Source: Heliophilum fasciatum (GTDB lineage Bacteria > Bacillota > Desulfitobacteriia > Heliobacteriales > Heliobacteriaceae). Taken from it: 64,000 nt of DNA. Made by a program: the position numbers and the translations under genes. The notes under the pieces are model-generated. The model worked only from the letters and a program-made list of their open reading frames with translations. It searched no databases and was not told the origin of the DNA. The DNA lies in the NCBI RefSeq assembly GCF_004341395.1, contig NZ_SLXT01000009.1:1-64000 (forward strand), in the 5' to 3' direction. Below, piece after piece: positions 21,160 through 30,875 of this stretch; position 1 is the stretch's first letter; every line of letters begins with the position of its first letter.

Positions 21160-21193
21160 AAAGGTGACGGTTATCGTCACCTTTTTCTTTTTT
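21160..21193 (+). terminator. Terminator after codY
   Basis: A 10-bp stem AAAGGTGACG / CGTCACCTTT with a 5-nt loop GTTAT, followed by a T-rich tract. It separates codY from the flagellar operon. Confidence 0.88.
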
Positions 21194-21316
21194 ATTTAAG
21201 CAACAAAATTCGATTAATTGTTGTCAAAATGAAAGAGGATTTGCCGAAATTATAGCGAAATTAAAACGAGGGAGACTGTGCAATTCGTTTTAAAAGGTCG
21301 CCATAGCTGGTAATTA

Positions 21317-21325
21317 TGCTATAAT
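21317..21325 (+). promoter_or_regulatory. Extended -10 promoter of the flagellar operon
   Basis: TGCTATAAT is a perfect extended -10 ending 27 nt before the flgB start codon. No -35 match is seen at 17 bp. It lies downstream of the codY terminator and is the best candidate for driving the long fla/che operon. No clear sigma-D site was found. Confidence 0.5.
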
Positions 21326-21352
21326 TCGACAGACAGATATGAGGTGGAAGGG

Positions 21353-21769
21353 ATGGCCGGCTTTTTTGATACCCCGCTGCAACGCATGTTGGAACAAGGG
21401 CTTGACGCAGCTGCGTTGCGTCACCGGGTGATTTCTAATAACTTAGCTAACGTTGATACACCTGGTTATAAGCGTCAGGAAGTTGCATTCGAAGACGAAT
21501 TAGCACAGGCACTGCGGCAAGAACGAAGTGGATTGGTTGGTAAGACGAGCAATCCGCGGCATCTGCCGATCAATGGTGTAGAGAATGCTGATGTAAAGCC
21601 AAAGATGATCACTGTAAACGATGAAGTGTTTCGCAATGATAAAAATAATGTTGATATAGACAAAGAAATGGCTGTACTTGCTAAAAATACGCTTTGGTAT
21701 GATGCGCTGATCACTCGTACCGCCGGTCGATTGGCCGGTATCAAGAATGTGATCCGGGAGGTGCGTTAA
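21353..21769 (+). CDS. flgB: Flagellar basal-body rod protein FlgB
   Basis: Proximal rod protein of 138 residues, secreted by the flagellar type III system. The N-terminal rod motif NNLANVDTPGYKRQEV is clear and the C-terminal helix ends with NVIREVR. ATG 21353 follows GAGGTGG; a GTG 9 bp upstream lies in that site. It is the first gene of the flagellar operon, 2 bp before flgC. Confidence 0.94.
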   Translation: MAGFFDTPLQRMLEQGLDAAALRHRVISNNLANVDTPGYKRQEVAFEDELAQALRQERSGLVGKTSNPRHLPINGVENADVKPKMITVNDEVFRNDKNNVDIDKEMAVLAKNTLWYDALITRTAGRLAGIKNVIREVR

Positions 21770-21771
21770 CG

Positions 21772-22257
21772 ATGCGGTTTCTTAATGCAGTGGATACAAG
21801 TGCTTCAGCACTGACGGCGCAACGTTTGCGTATGGATATCATTGCCAACAATTTAGCCAATGTGAATTCCACCCGTACCGGTCAAACCGATGCGGAGGGT
21901 AATCAAATTCCCTATCGGCGTCAAGCCCCTGTTTTTGAAACGCGGACGCGTGGAGTTTCCTTTGCGGAAGCTTTGCGCGATGCCGGTGAGCCAGGAGCAA
22001 CTGATGCTCCCGGATCGGGCGTTCGGGTCGTACAAATTGTTGAAGACGAAGCACCCTTTAAGTTTGTTTATGATCCTCAGCATCCCGATGCGATCCGTAA
22101 TGGTCCGCAAGCAGGTTATGTACGAATGCCTAATGTGAATACCGTCACGGAGATGGTTGATATGATCTCGGCTACACGTGCCTATGAAGCCAATGTCACA
22201 GCTGTAAACGCCGCCAAAGGAATGGCCACAAAGGCACTGGAAATCGGTAAAGGGTAA
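21772..22257 (+). CDS. flgC: Flagellar basal-body rod protein FlgC
   Basis: Proximal rod protein of 161 residues. It shows NNLANVNSTRTGQT with the expected insertion, RRQAPVFE, and the C-terminal motif NVNTVTEMVDMISATRAYEA. GGGAGGTG lies over the end of flgB. Ordinary for the family. Confidence 0.95.
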   Translation: MRFLNAVDTSASALTAQRLRMDIIANNLANVNSTRTGQTDAEGNQIPYRRQAPVFETRTRGVSFAEALRDAGEPGATDAPGSGVRVVQIVEDEAPFKFVYDPQHPDAIRNGPQAGYVRMPNVNTVTEMVDMISATRAYEANVTAVNAAKGMATKALEIGKG

Positions 22258-22294
22258 TTTTTGGTATAACAAATCTTCCAAGGAGGGATGAATA

Positions 22295-22603
22295 ATGGGA
22301 AGTTCACCAATCTCCATGTTGAAGCCGCTAACGCCGATGATCGAGCGTGAAACGACAGGTCCTGCCAAGGCAACTGTCGAAGGCCAAAACTTTGGAGATT
22401 TTTTGCAAAGTGCAGTAAAAGGCGTACAACAACTTGAAAAAGAGGCGAATCAACAAGCGGTTGCTTTAGTTTCAGGGCAATCGAATGATCTTCATCAGGT
22501 CATGATTGCGGCGGAGAAAGCGAGTATGGCCGTTCAATTAACCGTTCAGGTCCGCAACAAAGCGATTGAGGCATATAACGAAATTATGCGTCTGCAAGTT
22601 TAA
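22295..22603 (+). CDS. fliE: Flagellar hook-basal body adaptor FliE
   Basis: Protein of 102 residues linking the MS ring to the proximal rod. The family core is visible: FGDFLQSAVKGVQQLE, the SGQSNDLHQVMIAAEKAS motif and the C-terminal VRNKAIEAYNEIMRLQV. AAGGAGGGA lies before the ATG. Confidence 0.94.
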   Translation: MGSSPISMLKPLTPMIERETTGPAKATVEGQNFGDFLQSAVKGVQQLEKEANQQAVALVSGQSNDLHQVMIAAEKASMAVQLTVQVRNKAIEAYNEIMRLQV

Positions 22604-22630
22604 TCGCGCGGGGAAAAGGACTATTAACCG

Positions 22631-24235
22631 ATGAATGAACTCTTTGAACAGATCCGATCGCAACTCAGTGAACTGTTAGGTAGATTTTCCTTACAGCAAA
22701 AACTGATTATCGGTGGATCGGTTTTGACCGTGTTGATTGCCTTAGGGGGCTTTGTTTTTTGGGCGGGACAGCCTGACTATGTGCCGCTCTATCCAAAGCT
22801 TGATCCGGCAGATGCCGGTGCGATTCGCGCCAAGTTGTTGGAAGCCAAAGTTGATTTTAAGATACCTGAAGATGGTTCGACCATTCTCGTGCCAGCGAAA
22901 GATCAGGCGAACCTACGATTGGAGTTAGCGAATGCTCAACTGCCGAAAGGTTCAGGCTGGGGCTTTGAAACGTTTAATGAAAGCCGCTTCAGTGAAACCG
23001 ATAAAGAACGAGACATTCGACTAAAAGTCGCCACCGAAACGGAACTGGCCAGGACATTACAAAATGTCCCTGGCGTTGAAAATGCTCGTGTCATGATTGT
23101 GCCGGCACAAGATGCTTTATTTAAAACGAATGCTTCGGAAGCAACGGCATCAGTCATGTTGGTATTAAAGCCATATACCGAATTAGAGCCTAAACAAATC
23201 CAAGGGATTATTCATTTAGTTTCACGCAGTGTAAAATCACTGAAACCTGAAAATGTTACCGTCACTGATCACACAGGGACGGTTTTATCGGACGGTTTGA
23301 TCCAATCAGCGGACAAACCAAACCTAGAGGGCCTTACAAGCCAACAGATTGCGGCGAAACGTGAATTTGAAAAATACTTGGAGCAAAAAGCCCAAGATAT
23401 GCTTAACCGCGTTGTCGGACCGGGTAATGGGATTGTTAAAGTCGCGACAGAACTTGATTTCTCACAGTCCGAAACCAAAGGATCGCAATATGGCAAACCT
23501 GTAGGCCCCTTGTCGCAACGAGAGATCATCGAGTCCGGTACTGGTTCAAGTTCCGGCGGAACACCGGGAACGAATGCGAACATACCAACGCAACAAAGTA
23601 CGGCAACGGGAACAAGTAATTACAGCAAGACGGACATAACGACAAATAATGAAATTCCCAAGACGGAGACATTTGTAGTAACACCACCGGGTTCAACGAT
23701 CAAACGTCTCAGCGTCTCCGTTATTGTCAATCGTGATGGACTGACTCCGGAAGAAACTCAAAAATACGAACAGGCCGTAGCTCAAGCTGTAGGGATTCAG
23801 TATCCCATTCAACAACCGTTACCGGGACAAGTACCGGCCCGTGTGGAACAGGTTAGTGTCGTGGGTATGGCCTTTGATCGCACCCAGACTGACGAATTGA
23901 ATCGAATTGCTGAACAGCAGAAGATGCAGCAACTTTACATCTGGATTGGTGTGGCCGTGGCAGCGTTACTTTTTCTTAGTGGCGCAGGATATCTTGGATG
24001 GCGTGCTTACCAGCGCAAACAAGCGGCGGCCCGCGCAGAAGCGGAAAGATTGGCAGCCCTTATGCCGCCACCACCACCCCCGCCTCCGCCGCCGATTCCA
24101 GCACCAGTAGTTGAATTAACGCCGGAAGAGAAAAGAAAGCAAGAGCTTCGTGATCAGTTGGATGAGATATCTGACACCAACCCAGAAGCGATTGCCCGTT
24201 TAATCAAGACTTGGATGAACGATGAAATGGGGTGA
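22631..24235 (+). CDS. fliF: Flagellar MS-ring protein FliF
   Basis: Protein of 534 residues that builds the MS ring and the base of the export gate. One transmembrane helix is near residues 25-46 and a second near 434-457; the periplasmic part has the ring-building motifs, including LPKGSGWGFETF and the PGVENARVMI segment. A run of ten prolines (479-488) follows the second helix. The cytoplasmic tail DTNPEAIARLIKTWMND is the FliG-binding helix. The proline run is longer than I would expect and is likely to need EF-P for translation. Confidence 0.96.
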   Translation: MNELFEQIRSQLSELLGRFSLQQKLIIGGSVLTVLIALGGFVFWAGQPDYVPLYPKLDPADAGAIRAKLLEAKVDFKIPEDGSTILVPAKDQANLRLELANAQLPKGSGWGFETFNESRFSETDKERDIRLKVATETELARTLQNVPGVENARVMIVPAQDALFKTNASEATASVMLVLKPYTELEPKQIQGIIHLVSRSVKSLKPENVTVTDHTGTVLSDGLIQSADKPNLEGLTSQQIAAKREFEKYLEQKAQDMLNRVVGPGNGIVKVATELDFSQSETKGSQYGKPVGPLSQREIIESGTGSSSGGTPGTNANIPTQQSTATGTSNYSKTDITTNNEIPKTETFVVTPPGSTIKRLSVSVIVNRDGLTPEETQKYEQAVAQAVGIQYPIQQPLPGQVPARVEQVSVVGMAFDRTQTDELNRIAEQQKMQQLYIWIGVAVAALLFLSGAGYLGWRAYQRKQAAARAEAERLAALMPPPPPPPPPPIPAPVVELTPEEKRKQELRDQLDEISDTNPEAIARLIKTWMNDEMG

Positions 24236-24244
24236 CCGTAGGTA

Positions 24245-25258
24245 ATGGCAACAGCTAAACCGAACTTGACGGGTAAGCAAAAAGCGGCGATCTTGCTGAT
24301 TTCGTTAGGTCCGGAGAAGTCTGCCAATGTATTTAAGCACCTAAAAGATGAAGAAATTGAGCAGATGACGCTGGAGATTGCAACGATCCGGAAAGTCCCG
24401 CCGGAAAACCGTGACGCTGTGTTGGAAGAGTTTAATCAGCTTTACATGGCAACAGAGTACATCAACAATGGCGGGATTGATTATGCCAAAGAAATATTAG
24501 AAAAAGCTGTGGGGTCGCAAAAAGCGATTGAGATCATTAATCGTCTGACGGCATCCTTGCAAGTTCGTCCTTTTGAATTTGTCCGTCGTACTGATCCGGC
24601 GCAGTTGCTGAACTTTATTCAATCAGAGCATCCGCAAACGATTGCATTAATCCTTGCATACTTAAGCCCTGATCAAGCTTCCGTCATTCTCTCGGCTTTA
24701 CCGCCGGAACGGCAGTGCGATGTAGCCCGACGTATTGCTTTGATGGATCGCACTTCACCTGAAGTGATCCGGGAAGTTGAGATGGTTTTGGAACGAAAAT
24801 TATCGTCCTTGGTAACACAGGAGCAAACCGTAGCCGGTGGTATTGATGCCGTCGTGGAAATGCTCAACCGTGTCGATCGTAGCACCGAAAAAGCCATCAT
24901 CGAGTCACTGGAAGTGCAAGATCCGGAACTGGCCGAAGAAGTCAAGAAACGCATGTTTGTCTTTGAAGACATTGTCTTGCTGGACGATCGTGGCATTCAA
25001 CAAGTGTTGCGCGAAGTCGATACCAAAGACCTGGCACTGGCACTCAAAGGATCGAGTGATGACGTGGCACAGAAGATTTTCAAAAACGTATCCAAACGGG
25101 CTGCCGACATGCTGCGCGAAGATATGGAATTCATGGGTCCTGTACGTTTGCGTGATGTAGAAGATGCGCAGCAGCGTATCGTTAATGTGATTCGCAGACT
25201 AGAGGATTCCGGCGAGATCATCATTGCCCGCGGAGGAGGCGATGAACTCATTGTCTAA
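24245..25258 (+). CDS. fliG: Flagellar motor switch protein FliG
   Basis: Rotor protein of 337 residues, joining FliF to FliM and making the torque-generating contact with the stator. Visible are the N-terminal GKQKAAILLISLG, the EHPQ motif near residue 128, and the charged torque helix region after MFVFEDIVLLDDRGIQ near 239. Its end overlaps fliH by 17 bp. Confidence 0.96.
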   Translation: MATAKPNLTGKQKAAILLISLGPEKSANVFKHLKDEEIEQMTLEIATIRKVPPENRDAVLEEFNQLYMATEYINNGGIDYAKEILEKAVGSQKAIEIINRLTASLQVRPFEFVRRTDPAQLLNFIQSEHPQTIALILAYLSPDQASVILSALPPERQCDVARRIALMDRTSPEVIREVEMVLERKLSSLVTQEQTVAGGIDAVVEMLNRVDRSTEKAIIESLEVQDPELAEEVKKRMFVFEDIVLLDDRGIQQVLREVDTKDLALALKGSSDDVAQKIFKNVSKRAADMLREDMEFMGPVRLRDVEDAQQRIVNVIRRLEDSGEIIIARGGGDELIV

Positions 25259-26054
25259 GGTAATCAAGCATTCTTCCTTGGCGATTAATTCGCCCAAGGT
25301 GATGACCTTATTTCCGCGTGTTCCGCTACCGGAAACGATTCCCGCGCAACCGAGCGTAACGGAAATCACTGAAAATGATCATAAAGAAAAAACTCGCCAT
25401 GCAGAGGAAGAAGCACGACGAATTCTTGAAGAAGCCCGAGGACATGTACAATCACTCCTGGAAACAGCGCGAGAACAGACCGGGGTGATTTTACGCGAAG
25501 CCAGGGAAGAAGCTCAGTCGATTATTAACCAAGCGATCGCTGAAGGAAATACACTCAAAGCAAAGGCTGTTGAGCAAGGTTATCAGGAAGGTTATGGGCA
25601 AGCACTTCAGGATGTCCAAGGGCAAGCGGAACAGATCATGGCCAATGCTTGGCAAGAGGCCGAGGTAGCTCGTCAGGCGAAAGCTGCTTATCTTACTAAT
25701 CATGAAGTAGAAATTGTTGAATTAGCCTTGGAAATTGCAGCTAAGATTTTACACCGAGAAATCGAAAGTAACAGCGAAACGGTCATCGCTGTTACTACGG
25801 CCGCTTTAAGCAAGGTACAGGATATGAGCCAAGTTGTCGTTCGTGTTCATCCTGATGACTATCCATTGATTGATCGCATTAAGCCCGAACTTTACAGCTT
25901 AATCAAAGGCTTGCGAACCATGTCCATTGAGAAAGACGATACCATTGCTCGCGGCGGATGCATTGTAGAAACAGGTAACGGTTATGTCGATGCGCGGATT
26001 GATGCCCAGTTTGAAGAAGTGCGGCGCGTAATTTGTGACATTATGAACGGGTGA
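25242..26054 (+). CDS. fliH: Flagellar export stalk/ATPase regulator FliH
   Basis: Protein of 270 residues related to the V/F-ATPase peripheral stalk. A long Ala/Glu/Arg-rich coiled coil (about 50-120) precedes GYQEGYGQALQDVQGQ, typical of FliH, and a globular C-terminus that binds FliI. ATG 25242 follows GGAGGAGG and lies within fliG; TTG 25251 is a possible alternative. It regulates the FliI ATPase and brings it to the export gate in known systems. Confidence 0.88.
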   Translation: MNSLSKVIKHSSLAINSPKVMTLFPRVPLPETIPAQPSVTEITENDHKEKTRHAEEEARRILEEARGHVQSLLETAREQTGVILREAREEAQSIINQAIAEGNTLKAKAVEQGYQEGYGQALQDVQGQAEQIMANAWQEAEVARQAKAAYLTNHEVEIVELALEIAAKILHREIESNSETVIAVTTAALSKVQDMSQVVVRVHPDDYPLIDRIKPELYSLIKGLRTMSIEKDDTIARGGCIVETGNGYVDARIDAQFEEVRRVICDIMNG

Positions 26055-26058
26055 TCAC

Positions 26059-27363
26059 TTGATAAAAAAATGTCTACAAGCGGTCAAACGGCTTGAACCG
26101 GTGCGCATGAACGGTAAGGTTAGCCAGGTCATTGGCCTCGTGGTTCAGGCCGATGGACCCGGTGCTAATCTGGGGGAAATTTGTTTATTGTCCACACGAG
26201 ATGGCCGTGAACGCGTTCGAGCCGAAGTCGTTGGTTTTCGTGAAAAAAAGACCTTGTTGATGCCCTTTGGTGAAATGACCGGAATCGGACCAGGCTCACA
26301 AGTGTTAGCTACGGGCGATGTCTTGCGGATTCACGTGGGCGATGCCATGCTTGGCCGTGTCATTGACGGACTTGGCTATCCCCTTGACGGTAAAAGTTTT
26401 TGGGAAGCGCGCCAAGCTTACCCTTTAGTTGCCCAACCGCCCAGCCCTTTGACGCGGGCACGTATTAGCGAAGTATTGCCCTTAGGTGTTAAGGCGATTG
26501 ACGGGCTTTTGACGTGCGGAAGGGGGCAGCGCCTCGGCATCTTTGCCGGTTCCGGTGTAGGCAAAAGTACGCTATTAGGGATGATTGCTCGAAATACGAC
26601 GGCCGATGTTAACGTGATCGGTCTAATCGGTGAGCGGGGCCGGGAAGTTCGTGAATTCATTGAAAAAGATCTGGGGCCAGAAGGGTTAGCCCGTTCCGTA
26701 GTTGTCGTGGCTACTTCCGATCAACCGGCCTTAGTTCGCTTAAAAGGCGCTTTTGTCGCTACGGCGATCGCGGAATATTTTCGCGATCAAGGGCGTGACG
26801 TCTTATTGATGATGGATTCGGTTACTCGTTTTGCCATGGCCCAACGGGAAGTCGGATTGGCTGTTGGCGAGCCACCGGCTACCCGTGGTTATACACCATC
26901 AGTCTTTGCGATGTTACCGAAGTTGCTTGAGCGTTCCGGCACAGCTGACAAAGGAACAATTACGGCACTCTATACGGTACTTGTTGATGGCGATGACATG
27001 AATGAACCGATCGCTGATGCTGTTCGCGGTATTCTTGATGGACATATTGTCTTATCCCGTAATCTGGCGGCGCAGAACCATTATCCCGCTATTGATGTAC
27101 TTAGCAGTGTCAGTCGTGTAATGATTCAATTAGTAGACGAAAAACATCGAGCTGCAGCAGCACAATTAAGACAAGTATTGGCCACCTACCGGGAGGCAAA
27201 AGATTTGATTGACATCGGGGCGTACCAACGAGGGGCCAATGAACGTATTGATTTTGCCATCGCACGCGTTGATGATTGTCGTCGTTTTTTATGTCAGGGC
27301 ATTGATGAGCGCAATTCTTTTGCGGATACAGTTGGCCGCATGCAGAATCTGTTCTCATCATGA
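26059..27363 (+). CDS. fliI: Flagellar export ATPase FliI
   Basis: F1-beta-like ATPase of 434 residues energising flagellar protein export. Walker A GSGVGKST is at 164-171; LIGERGREVREFIE and VLLMMDSVTRFAMAQRE are the conserved catalytic segments. The start is TTG 26059; an upstream ATG in frame is lacking. The stop overlaps the fliJ ATG as ATGA. Confidence 0.96.
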   Translation: MIKKCLQAVKRLEPVRMNGKVSQVIGLVVQADGPGANLGEICLLSTRDGRERVRAEVVGFREKKTLLMPFGEMTGIGPGSQVLATGDVLRIHVGDAMLGRVIDGLGYPLDGKSFWEARQAYPLVAQPPSPLTRARISEVLPLGVKAIDGLLTCGRGQRLGIFAGSGVGKSTLLGMIARNTTADVNVIGLIGERGREVREFIEKDLGPEGLARSVVVVATSDQPALVRLKGAFVATAIAEYFRDQGRDVLLMMDSVTRFAMAQREVGLAVGEPPATRGYTPSVFAMLPKLLERSGTADKGTITALYTVLVDGDDMNEPIADAVRGILDGHIVLSRNLAAQNHYPAIDVLSSVSRVMIQLVDEKHRAAAAQLRQVLATYREAKDLIDIGAYQRGANERIDFAIARVDDCRRFLCQGIDERNSFADTVGRMQNLFSS

Positions 27364-27809
27364 AGCGCTTTCAATTTCGTTTACAAACAGCGCTGATGGT
27401 CAAGACGCATCAAGAAGAAATGGTCAAACGTGAGATGCAAGTTCAACAGCAAGCGCTGGAACAGCAAGAAACATTGCTAGCAGAAATTCGTCAACACATG
27501 GATTCAGCCATGCAAAATGTTCGTAACCGGTCGGCCGTGAACATTGATGTGCAAGAGCGTATGATGTTTGTCCGATACTGGCAGCGAATGCAGGCTCAGG
27601 AACAAAGACAATTACGTCAGGTTGATCAGGAAAAACAAAAACTGGAGGCTGTCCGGCAGCGCTTAATCGCTGCGATGCAGGAGCGCAAAGTTTTGGAAAA
27701 GCTTCGGGAAAAACATCTAACTGAATACAAGAAACAAATGTTAGAAGAAGAACAGATCTACCTTGATGAGTTAGCGACGATGCGACATGGAAGAGCCGAA
27801 CTTGAGTGA
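27360..27809 (+). CDS. fliJ: Flagellar export chaperone FliJ
   Basis: Coiled-coil protein of 149 residues beginning MKRFQFRLQTALMVKTHQEE, the usual FliJ opening. It is almost wholly helical, rich in Gln, Glu and Arg, and resembles the gamma-subunit-like stalk that sits in the FliI hexamer. It overlaps fliI by 4 bp. Confidence 0.9.
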   Translation: MKRFQFRLQTALMVKTHQEEMVKREMQVQQQALEQQETLLAEIRQHMDSAMQNVRNRSAVNIDVQERMMFVRYWQRMQAQEQRQLRQVDQEKQKLEAVRQRLIAAMQERKVLEKLREKHLTEYKKQMLEEEQIYLDELATMRHGRAELE

Positions 27810-27826
27810 TCGATGGAGGGAAGGGT

Positions 27827-28687
27827 GTGGCAGAATCAGCGAATCGAAAAAAAACCGCAACATCGTCGTTGATGTGGTTGCTTATTCTGGCAATACCCGT
27901 TGTCGGGATGGCCGCCGTAGCAGCTGCTCAGGTCGCAGGTATTATCGATGCACGTCCCTGGCTACAACAAATCCCGGTAGTTGGAGCTTGGATTCCCCAA
28001 AAAACACCGGACCAGATTGGTTTTCAGCAGACGTTAGAAGAACGCAACATGGCCAAGTTGCAAGCAGAAAATGCAGATCTCGCTTTAAAATTAGCCGAGG
28101 CAGAGGCTGCTAAAGCAGCCTCTGCCTCGGCACCGCCGCAGCCATCAGCAGAAGAGGTAGAAAAGAAAAAACAGGTCGAAGCAGAAAAACAAAAGCAAGC
28201 CGCCTTGTTGCAAGAACAAATTAAATTGGCAGAAGAAGCAAAAGCTCGTGATCAAAAACTTCTGGAAAAACTGCTGGCGATGAAACCGGCCGCGGCGGCC
28301 AAGATCATGCAGGAATTTCCTGATGACGATATCAGTCGCTTGCTGGGCTTAATGGAAGTTGAAGATGCAGCAAAAATGATGGCAGCTTTTGAACCAGCTC
28401 GGGCGGCGCGAATCATCTATCCGTCCGGAGGAACAGAGTATGATAACCGGCTGAAGGATCAACTGCAAACCGCACAAATGAAAGAAAAATACCAGCAATT
28501 AGGAGCAACCTTAGCGGCAATGAATTCTGCAGATGCCGTATTGATGATGGAACAGATGCAAGATAACATGGCTGCCTCTGTGCTTAGAGCAATGAATCAG
28601 GATGCTGCCGGCAAATTGCTTTCCGCGATTGCAGCAGCAAACCCTTCCCGTGCGGCCATGCTGGTTAATCTGATGACTTCGGTGTAG
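27827..28687 (+). CDS. YlxF/MotE-like membrane protein of the flagellar operon
   Basis: Protein of 286 residues with one N-terminal membrane helix (about 17-40, LLILAIPVVGMAAVAAAQVA), a long charged Ala/Glu/Lys/Gln coiled coil (60-140) and a C-terminal helical domain of the MgtE-N-like type (AAAKIMQEFPDDDISRLLGLM; PARAARIIYP). It occupies the position of ylxF in B. subtilis, between fliJ and fliK. MotE-type relatives act as chaperones or stator-associated factors, but the role here is inference. GTG 27827 follows GGAGGG 6 bp upstream. A perfect 18-bp inverted repeat lies inside the coiled-coil coding region. Confidence 0.82.
   Translation: MAESANRKKTATSSLMWLLILAIPVVGMAAVAAAQVAGIIDARPWLQQIPVVGAWIPQKTPDQIGFQQTLEERNMAKLQAENADLALKLAEAEAAKAASASAPPQPSAEEVEKKKQVEAEKQKQAALLQEQIKLAEEAKARDQKLLEKLLAMKPAAAAKIMQEFPDDDISRLLGLMEVEDAAKMMAAFEPARAARIIYPSGGTEYDNRLKDQLQTAQMKEKYQQLGATLAAMNSADAVLMMEQMQDNMAASVLRAMNQDAAGKLLSAIAAANPSRAAMLVNLMTSV
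28094..28131. repeat. Perfect 18-bp inverted repeat within the ylxF-like gene
   Basis: The arms 28094-28111 and 28114-28131 are exact reverse complements (GCCGAGGCAGAGGCTGCT and its complement) with only AA between. They encode an Ala/Glu/Ser stretch in the coiled coil. No T tract follows, so it is not a usual terminator. Confidence 0.9.
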
Positions 28688-28778
28688 TTCGATTTTTTGA
28701 AAGGTGGCGATGCCTTGCCAGCTAAAACAGTATGATACCGTTCGTGAACTAGGAATGACAGAAACAGGAGGTTTTAGA

Positions 28779-30266
28779 ATGGGACAACTTGTTTCCCCAC
28801 TTTCCGGAATGAATGTACCAGTAGAAAAAACAGCAGTAAAAACCATGAACAGTTCCTCGAAACAAGCGTTGTTTCAAGATTGTTTGCAACAATGGGTCAG
28901 TGCATCGGGGCGGAATGTGAGCAATGGCCAAAGCAGTACCATTGCCAATTATTCTTTCCTAACTGCACAAAGTGATATGAATCGTGAACGAATTCAGGCT
29001 ATGGCCAGTCAAAAACAAGCAGCACAAAGTAAAGCTGCAACCAGTAAGGCCAATCAGAATAAATCATCATCAATAAAAGATGAACCGCAAGAACAAGTGG
29101 TGGCTAAAGATAATTCAGCGCAACGAATAAATCGTGGAACTTCAAAGAACAATGAAAATTACGGTAAAGAAAAAGTAAACCGTTCTCCAACGGCCGATCG
29201 TGCTGTACAGGATCGACAGGATGTTAAAGATACTGATCAGCTTGATGGAAACGAACAAGCGCTTGAGGTCAACGGCAACGGACTCGTCACGAATCCTTTG
29301 ATACAAAACCAAGTAATTCAGCAAAATGATGAAGTGGCCACCACCTCAATGGCAGCGCAAACCTCGATCGTTGCAACACCAACGGAACAAAGCGCTAAAG
29401 CCAATCAACTGCAGCAAGATGAACAAGTACTAAGTGCTTTGCAAGAAGAAGGTCAACTGGATGCAGAAAAAGCTTTGCAGTCGAAGTTGATACGGCAGGA
29501 TCTCCGTGAGGACGGGAAAAGACGAGATAGCAAGCAAGATGGAATGTTGACGAATGATATGCAAATGCTAGTAGGTAACAGTGACGGAAAACCTGAGCAA
29601 GCGGAAATCATGGGACAACGCCAGATCAACAGCACCGTTCAGGTAATGACAAAGGACAACCTTTTGACACAAGATGGTGGAATCAAAGGAAAAACAGCTG
29701 ATCTGACCGTGACAAACGATGGTAGCAAGGGAGTGGCATTAACAGACGCTGCTACAAGTACAAAAGATATCGCTGCACAAGGAGCAAAGCAAACTGCCGA
29801 AGCTTCAACAGCAACTGAGGACCGCTATGAAATTATTCGACAAATTGTTGATCAAGTCAAAGGTGTCCATAAGCCCGGTTCCCATGAAATGCAAATTCGT
29901 CTAAAGCCGGAATTCCTCGGTAATCTTGATGTGCGGGTGCGTATGGAAGGCGCTGTCTTTACCGCACAATTTATTGCCGATAATCCTCAAGTCAAACAGT
30001 TGATTGAATCACAACTCGATCAATTACGTCAATCGCTGGAAGATATGGGCCTACGTTTTGACAGTCTTGATGTAGGGCTTAACGATCGCGGTATGGGCCA
30101 GCAATACCCAGGAGATCAGCAAGGGCTGTGGACGAATAACTTTTCTAAACAAAGCATGAATGGTCTCGAGCGTGACTTTTATATTAGCAACGAAGAGACG
30201 GAAACGACTACGACACCGTCGGTAGAGCGCTTGGGTAGCACCGCTTCTATTGAATATTTAGCATGA
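28779..30266 (+). CDS. fliK: Flagellar hook-length control protein FliK
   Basis: Protein of 495 residues. A long, poorly structured Gln/Lys/Asp/Asn-rich N-terminal part (to about 360) acts as the ruler in known systems; the conserved C-terminal hook domain has [20 protein letters not shown] and [22 protein letters not shown] 28779 is chosen, with AGGAGG 7 bp upstream; a frame extending to 28704 lacks this. The C-terminal domain would switch FlhB specificity. Confidence 0.9.
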   Translation: MGQLVSPLSGMNVPVEKTAVKTMNSSSKQALFQDCLQQWVSASGRNVSNGQSSTIANYSFLTAQSDMNRERIQAMASQKQAAQSKAATSKANQNKSSSIKDEPQEQVVAKDNSAQRINRGTSKNNENYGKEKVNRSPTADRAVQDRQDVKDTDQLDGNEQALEVNGNGLVTNPLIQNQVIQQNDEVATTSMAAQTSIVATPTEQSAKANQLQQDEQVLSALQEEGQLDAEKALQSKLIRQDLREDGKRRDSKQDGMLTNDMQMLVGNSDGKPEQAEIMGQRQINSTVQVMTKDNLLTQDGGIKGKTADLTVTNDGSKGVALTDAATSTKDIAAQGAKQTAEASTATEDRYEIIRQIVDQVKGVHKPGSHEMQIRLKPEFLGNLDVRVRMEGAVFTAQFIADNPQVKQLIESQLDQLRQSLEDMGLRFDSLDVGLNDRGMGQQYPGDQQGLWTNNFSKQSMNGLERDFYISNEETETTTTPSVERLGSTASIEYLA

Positions 30267-30291
30267 TAAGTTAGCGAAAGGAAGTGATACC

Positions 30292-30822
30292 ATGAGTGTT
30301 GTTGCCAATGTAGGACCTGTAGTTACCAACCCTGCACCAGCCAACAGTCGGTCAGTGGACAATAACCTAGGTAAGGATGATTTTTTAAATCTGCTAGTCA
30401 CTCAATTACGTTATCAAGATCCGATGAACCCCATGGACAATACTCAGTTTATTGCGCAGATGGCGCAATTCAGTTCCTTGGAACAGATGAAAAATATGAC
30501 CGAAGGGTTAGCAGAATTACAAAAGACGCAAGAAGAGCAACTAAGCACTATGAATAATGTGTTGACGCAACTGATGGGCTCGCAAAGCCAATTTTATTCG
30601 GTCACGATGATCGGTAAGAACGTAGAAGCGACAGTTCCCAAGTTGGATGAACAAGGTAATGCCTTGACCGACGGCAGTACGGAGATCTTATCGGGACAAG
30701 TCACGGGTGTACGCAACAAAAATGGAGTTTCATTGTTGGTCGTTAACGGCAAAATTGGCGAAACAACGGTTACCCGTGAAGTAAAGATGACTGATCTCCA
30801 ATCGATTACCAATGCCCAGTAA
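30292..30822 (+). CDS. flgD: Flagellar hook-capping protein FlgD
   Basis: Protein of 176 residues that caps the growing hook. The N-terminal export and capping region has [19 protein letters not shown], then [20 protein letters not shown], the strongest FlgD signature. The C-terminal domain is short, as in many Bacillota. GAAAGGAAGTG precedes the ATG. Confidence 0.95.
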   Translation: MSVVANVGPVVTNPAPANSRSVDNNLGKDDFLNLLVTQLRYQDPMNPMDNTQFIAQMAQFSSLEQMKNMTEGLAELQKTQEEQLSTMNNVLTQLMGSQSQFYSVTMIGKNVEATVPKLDEQGNALTDGSTEILSGQVTGVRNKNGVSLLVVNGKIGETTVTREVKMTDLQSITNAQ

Positions 30823-30875
30823 CTCGACAAACAAGTCGATGAAAAGCAGGTGCAAAAGGGGTGAGAAGCAACTTT

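Noticed and set aside
21204-21218. Possible CodY box upstream of flgB
   Set aside because: The stretch AAAATTCGATTAATT matches the AATTTTCWGAAAATT consensus at only 9 of 15 positions, too few to call.
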